Below, piece after piece: positions 16,777-24,481 of a stretch of 64,000 nucleotides of DNA. Below the pieces are notes generated by a model. It did no database searches and was not told where the DNA came from. It saw only the letters and a list, made by a program, of their open reading frames with translations. The translations under genes were made by a program, and so were the position numbers. The stretch lies in contig URRR01000010.1 of assembly GCA_900550365.1 (NCBI GenBank), forward strand, positions 12,036-76,035, written 5' to 3'. Every line of letters begins with the position of its first letter. Within the stretch, counting starts at the first letter, position 1. This DNA is from an uncultured Prevotella sp. (lineage in GTDB: Bacteria > Bacteroidota > Bacteroidia > Bacteroidales > Bacteroidaceae).

Positions 16777-18114
16777 ATGAGCACACAAGGTGACCTGACA
16801 CAAGGCGGAATAGCAAGGACGATGCTGCAGTTTACCCTGCCGATGATTGCGGGGGCAATGCTCCAGCAGTGTTACAACGTGGCCGACACGCTTATCGTGG
16901 GACGTTTTGTAGGGCCGGAGGCTCTCGCCGCCGTAGGTTCGGCGTACACTTTAATGGTGTTTATCACGTCGATACTGCTCGGCCTGAGCATGGGCAGCGG
17001 CACCGTTGTGTCCCTTAAATACGGCGCGGGCGACCTCGAGGGCATGCGCAAGAGCGTCAGCGCGTCGCTTATCGTCATCGGTTCGGCCACGGTTCTGCTT
17101 ACGGCCGTGTGCTTTCTGTTCGACGAAGAGATACTCAGACTGCTTCAGGTACCGGCCGACGTTTACCCCCTGATGCGCACGTATCTGCTCATCATCTACG
17201 GCGGCATCGTCTTCACGTTCCTTTATAACTTCTATGCCTGCATGCTGAGAGCCTTGGGCGACTCGGTCACTCCGCTGTGGTTTCTGGCCGTTTCGGCAGT
17301 GCTCAACATCGTGCTCGACCTTGTTTTCATCCTCGTCTTCGGCTGGGGAGTGGCCGGAGCAGCCTGGGCAACGGTTATCTCACAAGCCGTTTCGGGCGTA
17401 GGCATGATGACTTACACTCTTAACCGGCGCCCCGAACTGCGCGTAAGGCGTGCCGACATCCACGTAAGCCGCGCCACGCTGAACGAAATAATGCAGTTCT
17501 CGATGCTCACCAGCGTGCAGCAATCGGTCATGAACTTCGGCATACTAATGGTGCAGGGCCTCGTCAACAGCTTCGGAATGTACGTAATGGCGGCGTTCGC
17601 GGCAGCCGTAAAGATTGACTCTTTCGCCTATATGCCCGTTCAGGAGTTCGGCAACGCCTTCTCAACGTTCATCGCCCAGAACTTCGGAGCAGGCAAGCAG
17701 GAGCGCATACGGCGTGGAGTGAGGATTGCAGTAGGCGTGTCGGTGGCTTTCTCGGTAGTCATATCAGCCTTGGTCTTCATATTTGCAGAGGAGCTGATGA
17801 TGCTTTTCGTCGACGGCAGCGAGGGTGAGATAATATCCATCGGAGCATGTTATCTGAGGATAGAAGGCTCGTTTTACGCCCTCATAGGTCTGCTATTCCT
17901 GCTCTACGGATACTATCGCGCCGTGCGTATGCCGGCAATGTCGGTTGTGCTGACGGTGCTCTCGCTGGGCCTGCGCGTGGCTCTGGCTTACTGGCTGGCG
18001 TCAATCCCGAGCGTGGGAGTCAACGGAATATGGTGGGCTGTGCCCATAGGCTGGCTGGTAGCCGACGCCGTCGGAGTAGGATATTACATCCGGTTAAAAA
18101 CCAGGAAGAACTGA
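16777..18114 (+). CDS. MATE family efflux transporter (NorM/MepA-like)
   Basis: This 445-residue inner-membrane protein has twelve predicted helices. It starts with LTQGGIARTMLQFTLPMIAGAMLQQCYNVADTLIVGRFVG, of which the VADTLIVGRFVG core is the MATE helix-1 signature of the MepA/NorM branch. The second half repeats the pattern (EFGNAFSTFIAQNFGAGK). It would export cationic compounds by sodium or proton exchange. The upstream gap carries the composite repeat element and a promoter box, so it is probably transcribed alone. A hairpin at 18200-18244 follows. Confidence 0.92.
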   Translation: MSTQGDLTQGGIARTMLQFTLPMIAGAMLQQCYNVADTLIVGRFVGPEALAAVGSAYTLMVFITSILLGLSMGSGTVVSLKYGAGDLEGMRKSVSASLIVIGSATVLLTAVCFLFDEEILRLLQVPADVYPLMRTYLLIIYGGIVFTFLYNFYACMLRALGDSVTPLWFLAVSAVLNIVLDLVFILVFGWGVAGAAWATVISQAVSGVGMMTYTLNRRPELRVRRADIHVSRATLNEIMQFSMLTSVQQSVMNFGILMVQGLVNSFGMYVMAAFAAAVKIDSFAYMPVQEFGNAFSTFIAQNFGAGKQERIRRGVRIAVGVSVAFSVVISALVFIFAEELMMLFVDGSEGEIISIGACYLRIEGSFYALIGLLFLLYGYYRAVRMPAMSVVLTVLSLGLRVALAYWLASIPSVGVNGIWWAVPIGWLVADAVGVGYYIRLKTRKN

Positions 18115-18199
18115 GCAATACGCAGAAATGCGCCCAGGCAGGGCGCTCTCAGCGTTTGAATAAGACTGGAAATGGCTTAGAATGCAGCATAAATATAAA

Positions 18200-18244
18200 C
18201 AGGCCGTTCTTTAAAATGCATGAGACAATAGGCAGAACGGCCTG
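18200..18244. terminator. Hairpin between the MATE and MORN-like genes
   Basis: CAGGCCGTTCT at 18200-18210 is an exact inverted copy of 18234-18244. The two genes converge here. There is no strong T-run, so the terminator assignment is tentative. Confidence 0.4.
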
Positions 18245-18276
18245 ATAATAACAAATCAAAAATAATTTTCCGGCGG

Positions 18277-18981
18277 TCAGGAGCCTCTCTTCATTATCTT
18301 CTCAAGCGGCTTACACTCATTGTAAACAGTGCTTGTAACAATGTCAGGCAAGTTATTTCTCACGTTATGTCTGTCTCCGGTAGTGACGTCCTGGGCGTAA
18401 GATGATATGCATTCACCGTGATGCCATGTCTCATGGACTATTCTATGAGAGGACGATCTGGTCGCGTCCATAGTCCAGGTCCCGTCAGGACGGCCTTCTG
18501 AATCAAAGCGTCCTGTCAGCGTCTCATTATTAAACTCATACCTGACATCGCCTATCAGATGACCGTTACGCATCATGCCGGTCACCGTTATCTCGCCTTT
18601 GGTGAATCCAAGCGAGCGCGCCCGGCACACTGAACGGTAACAATAATTGCCGACACGATGACCGCCCGAATACTGGACGGTAAGCCTACGGTTGATGCCA
18701 TGCCCTTTATAACAGAATGTCCAGAGCCCTTCTTTTGTTCCACTGTTGAATAGTCCTTGCGCTGTTTCGGTAACTTTGCCTTTCGGTACAGTAAAATATG
18801 TTCTCGAGAACCAGAACTTTCCGTCATATATACGGCCGTCAGGAGAATCATCATAAAAGTAAACCGCGTATCCGTCATGATATTTCCCTGAATAGCAACG
18901 ACTTCCGTTAGGATACTCCCGACTTGTGTTCATTACCATCCCGAGGCGTTTAAACAACATCCAAAAATCAATTAACTGCAT
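18277..18981 (-). CDS. MORN-like repeat protein, unknown function
   Basis: I do not recognise a named family. The sequence contains MORN-type repeats, recognisable as DGRIYDGKFW, NSGTKEGLWTF, GHLIGDVRYEF and LTGRFDSEGRPDGTWTM, which resemble YwqK-like repeat proteins. There is no clear signal peptide. The frame is open from 19008, and Met codons at 18981, 18939 and 18933 are all possible starts; repeat homology begins only after the last two. A strongly structured transcript region precedes it, so the 5' end may be controlled at RNA level. It converges with the MATE gene. Confidence 0.6.
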   Translation of the reverse strand: MQLIDFWMLFKRLGMVMNTSREYPNGSRCYSGKYHDGYAVYFYDDSPDGRIYDGKFWFSRTYFTVPKGKVTETAQGLFNSGTKEGLWTFCYKGHGINRRLTVQYSGGHRVGNYCYRSVCRARSLGFTKGEITVTGMMRNGHLIGDVRYEFNNETLTGRFDSEGRPDGTWTMDATRSSSHRIVHETWHHGECISSYAQDVTTGDRHNVRNNLPDIVTSTVYNECKPLEKIMKRGS

Positions 18982-18984
18982 GCA

Positions 18985-19238
18985 ACTAATTACCAGCTCC
19001 CCGGCCACTTAGGAGCATTATTAACATAGCCACGAAGCGTGGGGCCGATAATGCCATGTCTATGATGAAGGTCCTAGGAAAACCCAAAAGAGAGATATAG
19101 CCGTAGCGGCCCACGCCAAACGTGAGAACCACCATGCCCTAATCTCTCTTTTACATGAAAATTTCCTAGGTTTTCATCATCGAGAAAAGCATTGCGCTTC
19201 TGAGTCCAATTATGTCTTAAAAGGGCATAAGCCCAATC
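18985..19238 (-). ncRNA. Predicted structured RNA / leader with possible 49-codon ORF
   Basis: A minus-strand TATATTTG box at 19245-19252 would start transcription near 19238. The transcript can form a long interrupted helix: 19062-19069 with 19173-19180 (8 bp), 19073-19081 with 19162-19170 (9 bp, both containing CCTAGG) and 19086-19096 with 19142-19152 (11 bp). Small hairpins lie inside it. A further stem, 19015-19021 with 19048-19054, encloses CCACG-AAG-CGTGG. An ORF from 19135 to 18986 (M-V-V-L-T-F-G start, ending GRGAGN) overlaps the structure and may be spurious. Whether this is a free ncRNA or the leader of the MORN-like gene cannot be told. Confidence 0.45.
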
Positions 19239-19290
19239 TTGTTGCAAATATACATGTTTTTCTGCAAATAAAAGAAAACATATAAAAAAA

Positions 19291-19398
19291 TTAAGAGTTA
19301 AGAGCGGGGAAAATAAGAATTAAGAGTTAAGAATTAAGAAAACATGTATTGTGGCGGGAAGGCCGTCTTTCTTAATTCCTAACTCTTAATTCTTAACT
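19291..19398. repeat. TTAAGAG heptamer array with inverted partner
   Basis: TTAAGAG and TTAAGAA units at 19291-19341 are mirrored by TTCTTAA, TTCCTAA and CTCTTAA units at 19370-19398, just beyond the typA stop. The arms can form a hairpin ending the typA transcript. Confidence 0.75.
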
Positions 19399-19410
19399 AT
19401 AGAAATGAGC

Positions 19411-21213
19411 TTATTGCTTGTTGGCGCGCTTGCGTTCGTTATGGTCAAGTATTATCTTACGCATGCGCATCGACTTCGGAGTAACCTCCACCAGTTCGTC
19501 TTCCTTGATATATTCAAGGGCTTCTTCAAGTGAGAGAACGGTGCGGGGGATGATACGTGCCTTGTCGTCAGAACCGCTGGCACGGGTGTTAGTCAACTGC
19601 TTTGCCTTGGTAACGTTTACCACGAGGTCGTTATCGTGAACGTGCTCGCCCACAACCTCGCCGGCATAGACCTCCTCGCCCGGGTCGATGAAGAACTTTC
19701 CGCGGTCCTGAAGCTTGTCTATCGAGTAAGCATAGGCCGTGCCCGTCTCCATTGCTATCATGCTGCCGTTTACGCGGCGGCTGATGTCTCCCTTATAAGG
19801 CTGATACTCCTTGAAGCGGTGAGCCATGATAGCCTCACCCTGACTGGCGGTGAGCACGTTGGTACGCAGACCGATGATGCCTCGCGAAGGTATGTCAAAC
19901 TCAATGTTTACGCGGTCGGCCTGGGTCTCCATTGACGTCATCTCGCCCTTGCGGCGGGTAACCATGTCAATCATCTTGCTGGCAAACTCTTCGGGCACGT
20001 TTATCGTGAGGTCTTCTATCGGCTCACATTTCACGCCGTCAATCTCCTTATAAATAACCTGCGGCTGGCCTACCTGAAGCTCATATCCCTCACGGCGCAT
20101 TGTCTCGATGAGCACCGAGAGATGCAGCACTCCGCGTCCGCTGACAATCCACTTGTCAGTAGCGTCACCGAAGGGAGCCACGCGCAGGGCGAGATTCTTC
20201 TCCAGTTCCTTCTGCAGACGGTCGTTGATATGGCGGCTGGTGACGAATTTTCCCTCCTTGCCGAAGAACGGTGAGTCGTTGATAGTGAACAGCATGCTCA
20301 TCGTAGGCTCGTCAATAGCGATAGGAGGCAGCGGCTCTGGGTTCTCAAAGTCGCAGATAGTGTCGCCTATCTCGAAGTGCTCAAGACCTATGATAGCGCA
20401 GATGTCGCCGCTTGATACGCTTGGAGTCTTGACGTGGCCCATGCCCTCAAAGGTATGCAGCTCCTTTATTTTAGTCTTCTCCTGAGAGCCGTCGCGGTGG
20501 CATATCGTGACGTTCATGCCCTCGGTAAGCGTGCCGCGGTGGACACGGCCCACGGCGATGCGGCCTGTATAGCTTGAGTAATCAAGACTGGTTATCAGCA
20601 TCTGAGGAGTGCCCTCAAGCGTTTTCGGCGCGGGGATAACCTCTACAATCTTGTCAAGCAGGTAGTTGATGTTGTCAGTCGGGGTCTTATAGTCCTCGCC
20701 CATCCAGCCGTTCTTGGCCGAGCCATACACCACGGGGAAGTCGAGCTGGTCCTCAGTGGCGTTGAGCGAGAACATCAGGTCGAACACCATCTCGTACACT
20801 TCCTCGGGGCGGCAGTTGGGCTTGTCAACCTTGTTGACCACCACGATAGGCTTCAGACCTATCTGCAGAGCCTTCTGCAGCACGAAACGCGTCTGCGGCA
20901 TCGGTCCCTCGAAGGCGTCGACGAGCAGCAGACAGCCGTCGGCCATGTTGAGAACGCGCTCCACCTCACCGCCGAAATCAGAGTGTCCCGGAGTGTCTAT
21001 GATGTTTATCTTAGTTCCTTTCCAGTTTATCGAAACGTTTTTAGAAAGAATGGTTATGCCTCGTTCACGCTCAAGGTCGTTGCTGTCCAACACCTGGCCG
21101 CTCAAGTCCTGCCCGTCACGGAACAGGTTACCGGCCAACATCATCTTGTCCACAAGCGTCGTCTTGCCGTGGTCTACGTGGGCGATAATCGCTATGTTTC
21201 TGATATCTTGCAT
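19411..21213 (-). CDS. typA: Translational GTPase TypA/BipA
   Basis: The protein is 600 residues, the normal length. The G1 loop AHVDHGKTTL is at about residue 11, the switch region RERGITI near 50, DTPGHSDF near 75 and NKVDKPN near 130. They are followed by EF-G-like domains III and V and the TypA-specific C-terminal domain. TypA is a ribosome-associated GTPase involved in ribosome assembly and stress or cold adaptation. A TAATTTTG box at 21238-21245 should drive it as a single gene, and a heptamer hairpin follows the stop. Confidence 0.97.
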   Translation of the reverse strand: MQDIRNIAIIAHVDHGKTTLVDKMMLAGNLFRDGQDLSGQVLDSNDLERERGITILSKNVSINWKGTKINIIDTPGHSDFGGEVERVLNMADGCLLLVDAFEGPMPQTRFVLQKALQIGLKPIVVVNKVDKPNCRPEEVYEMVFDLMFSLNATEDQLDFPVVYGSAKNGWMGEDYKTPTDNINYLLDKIVEVIPAPKTLEGTPQMLITSLDYSSYTGRIAVGRVHRGTLTEGMNVTICHRDGSQEKTKIKELHTFEGMGHVKTPSVSSGDICAIIGLEHFEIGDTICDFENPEPLPPIAIDEPTMSMLFTINDSPFFGKEGKFVTSRHINDRLQKELEKNLALRVAPFGDATDKWIVSGRGVLHLSVLIETMRREGYELQVGQPQVIYKEIDGVKCEPIEDLTINVPEEFASKMIDMVTRRKGEMTSMETQADRVNIEFDIPSRGIIGLRTNVLTASQGEAIMAHRFKEYQPYKGDISRRVNGSMIAMETGTAYAYSIDKLQDRGKFFIDPGEEVYAGEVVGEHVHDNDLVVNVTKAKQLTNTRASGSDDKARIIPRTVLSLEEALEYIKEDELVEVTPKSMRMRKIILDHNERKRANKQ

Positions 21214-21237
21214 ACTAATACCTTAATAAATCGGGTG

Positions 21238-21245
21238 CAAAATTA
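21238..21245 (-). promoter_or_regulatory. -7 promoter box of typA
   Basis: Minus-strand TAATTTTG, 24 bases upstream of the typA start. A TTAAGAA heptamer run at 21255-21283 occupies the region where the -33 element would be. Confidence 0.45.
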
Positions 21246-21309
21246 CATTATTTAATTAAGAATTAAGAATTAAGAATTAAGAAAATTGCATTACAGCGTG
21301 TATTAATTG

Positions 21310-21543
21310 GGTTCATCCGCAGTTCCGGTACATGGAACAAGATGACAGATGCAGCCATAAGTACCCTCTTGTAGGGACATTATTTATAATGTCCGAACGC
21401 CACAAAGAGGGCGTATGAACCACAATTCCGCTTGCGGTATGTTTCTCCGAAACATTCGGACATAATGGAATTATGCCCCTACAAAAGGGGGCTTTTATGC
21501 TGTTTAAGAATTGAATGTAATACGTCTGAACTGCGGATGAACC
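21310..21543. mobile_element. MITE-like element with 16-bp perfect terminal inverted repeats
   Basis: The ends GGTTCATCCGCAGTTC (21310-21325) and its exact complement (21528-21543) are copies of the dispersed motif in opposite orientation. A second inverted pair lies inside at 21364-21397 and 21455-21491 (TTGTAGGG.CAT..AATGTCCGAA type), so most of the element can fold on itself. No coding sequence is present. No clean target-site duplication is seen; ATTAA occurs on both sides. Confidence 0.65.
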
Positions 21544-21754
21544 ATTAACAGACACAACATGCGCCATGACACGCCGCCATGACGGACACTGACGTGGCTC
21601 AGACCCGCCGCAGCATGATTTACAAAACGTAAGCAACGGCGGGCACGGGCATATCATTATGTCAGACAGAAAACATCAATGGTTTTCCGCAATCTGGCCG
21701 GCGCGGCGGCTTCCGGCAGCCTCCTTCGCTGCCGTTGACAGCCTCCGGCAACGC

Positions 21755-21886
21755 CGCCGACGGTCTTCCGCCGTACTATTGACGGCCTTTTAGAAAGCAA
21801 AAGGTGGCCTTTTAGAGTCCAGACAACGGCCTTTCGCCCTCCGTTTTGCGGCCTTTTCATGCTTAAAACACGGCCTTTCACGGCTT
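21755..21886. repeat. 22-bp palindromic-unit array D (6 units)
   Basis: Units start at 21755, 21777, 21799, 21821, 21843 and 21865. The best is AAAAGGTGGCCTTTT at 21799; the others keep the GGCCTTTT half and the exact 22-bp register, so the array looks partly decayed. The remaining gap 21887-22183 shows no gene. Confidence 0.85.
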
Positions 21887-22183
21887 TTCAGACGCCGATT
21901 TATTGCACAACATCGCATACATCAGCCGTAAACATCTGACGTATTGCACTTTAACTTTGCACACGATTTCCTGCCGTTTTTCCGCCCACGGGAAAAGTTT
22001 TGCCAAATATCGCAAAATAAAAGGCTTAACCAAAATCAGCATGTTAGTATATTTTACGTTTTATAAGCAAAACGTCAGAACGCACATTATACGGCAAAAC
22101 GATGAACAAAAGGCCAGACATTAAACAAATGTTAAATACAAAATAAACATCCGGCATAAGTGGCTGATATTAAGAAAAATGCG

Positions 22184-22191
22184 TACCTTTG
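22184..22191 (+). promoter_or_regulatory. -7 promoter box of rpsO
   Basis: TACCTTTG lies 108 bases before the rpsO start. The long leader 22198-22299 contains CCGG..CCGG and CACG..CGTG pairings that could serve S15 feedback control, which is only an inference. Confidence 0.5.
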
Positions 22192-22299
22192 CACCCGCAA
22201 TCCGGAAAATCCGGTGCATTCGACGACGGGCACGCCCGTGATTAAGGCGCAATCCGTCAGAAGGATGTAATTAAAAACTTTTTAATCAATCACAAACAA

Positions 22300-22569
22300 A
22301 TGTATTTAGATTCAGCAAAAAAACAGGAAATCTTCGGCAAGTACGGAACGTCTAACACTGATACCGGTTCTGCAGAGAGCCAGATAGCATTGTTCTCTTA
22401 CCGTATTGCCCACCTGACCGAGCACCTTAAGAAGAACCACAAGGACCACGTAACACAGCGTTCGCTGACTATCCTTGTAGGTAAGCGCCGCCGCATGCTT
22501 GACTATCTGTACAAGCGCGACATCGAGCGTTACCGTGCTATAATCAAGGCTCTTGGTCTGCGCCGCTAA
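22300..22569 (+). CDS. rpsO: 30S ribosomal protein S15
   Basis: At 89 residues this is a full-length S15. It shows the family motifs DTGSAESQIALFSYRI, LTEHLKKNHKDH and GKRRRMLDYL, which bind the central domain of 16S rRNA. It stands alone, with a promoter about 110 bases upstream and a perfect 13-bp terminator hairpin after it. No pnp lies beside it. Confidence 0.98.
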   Translation: MYLDSAKKQEIFGKYGTSNTDTGSAESQIALFSYRIAHLTEHLKKNHKDHVTQRSLTILVGKRRRMLDYLYKRDIERYRAIIKALGLRR

Positions 22570-22605
22570 TAACAGCAGGGAAGAATATTCTAAAAAAGCA
22601 AAAAC

Positions 22606-22639
22606 AAACGCCCGGACACGTCAAGCTGTCCGGGCGTTT
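22606..22639 (+). terminator. Intrinsic terminator of rpsO
   Basis: AAACGCCCGGACA (22606-22618) and its exact complement (22627-22639) form a 13-bp stem with an 8-base loop, ending in TTTATTG. Read on the minus strand it also faces the end of the small membrane gene at 22655. Confidence 0.85.
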
Positions 22640-22654
22640 ATTGTATCATAATGC

Positions 22655-22927
22655 TCATCCGGCCTTGACAATGAGCTGATGTATGCCCTGAATGCTGGCA
22701 ATAATGATAAATGCCGAATATAAAAGCCTGAATATCCGGCGCTTTCCTTTCGACTCCCTGATATGCAGATAGAGGTCTATCACGCCCTCGATGATGCATA
22801 ATGCCGAACCGACAATGAACAACACAGGGCTAAAATCAATAACTCTTATTAAAACAAATATACAAAAGGCTATCGTCGACAGCCAATCGAGTAATTCAAA
22901 CCGTGCATTTGCTTTCATTTCATACAT
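22655..22927 (-). CDS. Small membrane protein, unknown function
   Basis: The 90 residues hold about three hydrophobic segments (WLSTIAFCIFVLIRVI, PVLFIVGSALCIIEGVI and LLYSAFIIIASIQGI) with a basic stretch RESKGKRR between the second and third. No family is recognised. The start could also be the Met at 22918. It is the last of four tiny membrane genes running downstream of folK, 219 bases after the next one, and may have its own promoter. Confidence 0.6.
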   Translation of the reverse strand: MYEMKANARFELLDWLSTIAFCIFVLIRVIDFSPVLFIVGSALCIIEGVIDLYLHIRESKGKRRIFRLLYSAFIIIASIQGIHQLIVKAG

Positions 22928-23146
22928 CTGAAAATTGATACGTTGAATACATCACAGACAACTGCGTTTTAACTGTGTACTAATATACGATAAAACGTTT
23001 TACTTATCAAAAAAAATATGCCTTTTGAGATGAAATCAGATACTTATAAAACATTATTTATCTGAGTTTTCAACCCAAACAGACCTATAAGCCTGACTGA
23101 AAACTGAATATCTGCCAGACCATATTAACCTAAAATAACAACAAAA

Positions 23147-23398
23147 TCACACATACGGCAGCGCCGTAAACAAGCCTCCGGCTGCCAAGACAATAAGATA
23201 GAGCACGAGACGGGGGCTCTTAAGGCTGTCGCGGCACAGCAGAGAAAGCACCGTGCCGAGGCATCCCGTAAGCATGAGAACAAGCGAGACGGCTGTATAA
23301 TAACGCGAGCCGAACATTGAAAAGCTTATTACGAGAAGGGCCGCAAGCAGAATATATACGGCGACAACCAGCCAGGCGAGTACTGATTCCTTTTTCAT
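23147..23398 (-). CDS. Small membrane protein, unknown function
   Basis: The 83 residues (MKKESVLAWLVVAVYILLA..) contain about three hydrophobic helices covering most of the chain. No family is recognised. It starts 12 bases after the stop of the next small membrane gene (23411-23674), so the two are almost certainly co-transcribed. The topology resembles its neighbours more than their sequence does. Confidence 0.65.
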   Translation of the reverse strand: MKKESVLAWLVVAVYILLAALLVISFSMFGSRYYTAVSLVLMLTGCLGTVLSLLCRDSLKSPRLVLYLIVLAAGGLFTALPYV

Positions 23399-23410
23399 AG
23401 ACCGTTTAAA

Positions 23411-23674
23411 TTAATTCCACCATCCGCCGACTATCCCCCAGATAACGGCCACAAGACCTATCAGAGCGTCAATACCGCAGATATAGACGTAATTCTCAGG
23501 CCGCCCGTTACGCGTCAGCAGGGCGTGAGCCACACCGGCAACGCCGAACACAAGCAGCAGAATTGAGCTGGTTACCGACAGCCACTTGATGTCAAGCGCC
23601 ACGGCGGCAATGATGAATACCGTCATGAAAAGCATGTCGGCGTAATAGAAAAACTTAACAAGAAAACTGTTCAT
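23411..23674 (-). CDS. Small membrane protein, unknown function
   Basis: This 87-residue protein (MNSFLVKFFYYADMLFMTVF..) has about three membrane segments and a short polar loop, TRNGRPENYVY, before the last. The tail GIVGGWWN is unusual. No family is recognised. It lies in the run of tiny membrane genes downstream of folK. Confidence 0.65.
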   Translation of the reverse strand: MNSFLVKFFYYADMLFMTVFIIAAVALDIKWLSVTSSILLLVFGVAGVAHALLTRNGRPENYVYICGIDALIGLVAVIWGIVGGWWN

Positions 23675-23708
23675 AGCGGTTAATTTATAGGTTTAACGTC
23701 ATTTTTTA

Positions 23709-23798
23709 TTACAACACACTTAATGCCTTGAGAATAAAACCCAATCCCCACAAAATGAATAAAACTCCGAAGAAGAAGCCTAAAATCCTGCGCTTGCC
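23709..23798 (-). pseudogene. In-frame hydrophobic extension after the stop of the 23799 gene
   Basis: Directly after the TAA at 23799-23801, the same frame continues for 29 codons without a Met. It encodes GKRRILGFFFGVLFILW.. and ends ..LKALSVL at a TAA (23709-23711). This reads as one more membrane helix. It is either the lost third helix of a protein cut by a nonsense mutation or chance open frame. Confidence 0.4.
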
Positions 23799-23996
23799 TT
23801 ACTTCTGCCTGTTACGGTAATACAATAAAGCGGCTATTCCCGCCGCTAAGGCAAACAAAGCGGTTATGACATAAGCCCATGCCGGCACGCTGTCCATACG
23901 CTTTAAGCAGCGGTGGAGCACCAGCAGAACGCCTGTAATGACGTAGAACACTTCGTCCCAGCCGATGCGTCTGTCTTCATCTGAAATCATTTCCAT
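23799..23996 (-). CDS. Small two-helix membrane protein, possibly truncated
   Basis: The 65 residues start MEMISDEDRRIGWDEVFYVITG and have two hydrophobic helices, ending in YYRNRQK. The neighbours have three helices and 83-90 residues. Here the same frame continues past the stop with a third helix of 29 codons (23709-23798), so the gene may carry a nonsense mutation. It begins 26 bases after the folK stop. No family is recognised. Confidence 0.5.
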   Translation of the reverse strand: MEMISDEDRRIGWDEVFYVITGVLLVLHRCLKRMDSVPAWAYVITALFALAAGIAALLYYRNRQK

Positions 23997-24022
23997 AGCG
24001 TAGAGAGTGGTTTTTCATGTTC

Positions 24023-24448
24023 TTATTCAAGTATCTCGTTGAGCGGACGCATAACGAAGTCGCGCTCGTGCATCAGCGGATGCGGTATCTTAAGGTCGGG
24101 TTCGTCAATGCGGAGGTCGTCATACAGCAGTATGTCGATGTCTATCGTGCGGTCGTGATAATGCCCGTCCACCGACTTGCTCAGGCGTCCCAGCTCGCGC
24201 TCGATGGCCTGTGTCGCCTCAAGCACTGCTCTCGGCGTCATCAACGTGGCCACTCTCACGGCGGCGTTGACGAAGTTGTGCTCTGAAACGAAGCCCCACG
24301 GAGCGGTCTCGTACATTGATGATACGCGCTCAACAGTGCCCACCCTGCTGCCAATCAGGCTTATTGCACGCCTCACATTGAGCTCGGGGTCGCCGAGATT
24401 AGAGCCGAGAGACAGGTATAATATATGTGTTCCGTCTGCCATAATCAC
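24023..24448 (-). CDS. folK: 2-amino-4-hydroxy-6-hydroxymethyldihydropteridine diphosphokinase
   Basis: FolK transfers pyrophosphate from ATP to 6-hydroxymethyl-7,8-dihydropterin in folate synthesis. The motifs LYLSLGSNLGD, YETAPWGF and DRTIDIDILLYDD (metal and ATP binding) are present, followed by IPHPLMHERDFVMRPL. The length of 141 residues is slightly short but complete. Met3 (at 24442) is an alternative start. folE, the first enzyme of the pathway, lies in this window at 42142. Confidence 0.96.
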   Translation of the reverse strand: MIMADGTHILYLSLGSNLGDPELNVRRAISLIGSRVGTVERVSSMYETAPWGFVSEHNFVNAAVRVATLMTPRAVLEATQAIERELGRLSKSVDGHYHDRTIDIDILLYDDLRIDEPDLKIPHPLMHERDFVMRPLNEILE

Positions 24449-24481
24449 AGTTTTCAGGTGTCATACTGACTGCTGCCGCCG

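Noticed and set aside
18986..19135. 49-codon minus-strand ORF as a separate gene
   Set aside because: It lies almost wholly within the predicted RNA helices, which explain its conserved-looking words. I kept it only as a remark in the structured RNA entry.
19062..19180. Retron or group II intron for the structured RNA
   Set aside because: No reverse transcriptase gene is nearby and the domain V signature of group II introns is absent.
21903..22124. Plus-strand frame of 73 codons before rpsO
   Set aside because: No homology, promoter or composition signal; it lies in AT-rich intergenic sequence following array D.
22198..22299. Known riboswitch in the rpsO leader
   Set aside because: Short GC pairings are visible, but no recognised aptamer. 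S15 autoregulation is possible but not shown by sequence alone.
23709..23798. Separate tiny gene of 29 codons
   Set aside because: The frame has no Met or usable start and directly continues the frame of the preceding gene, so it was recorded as an extension instead.
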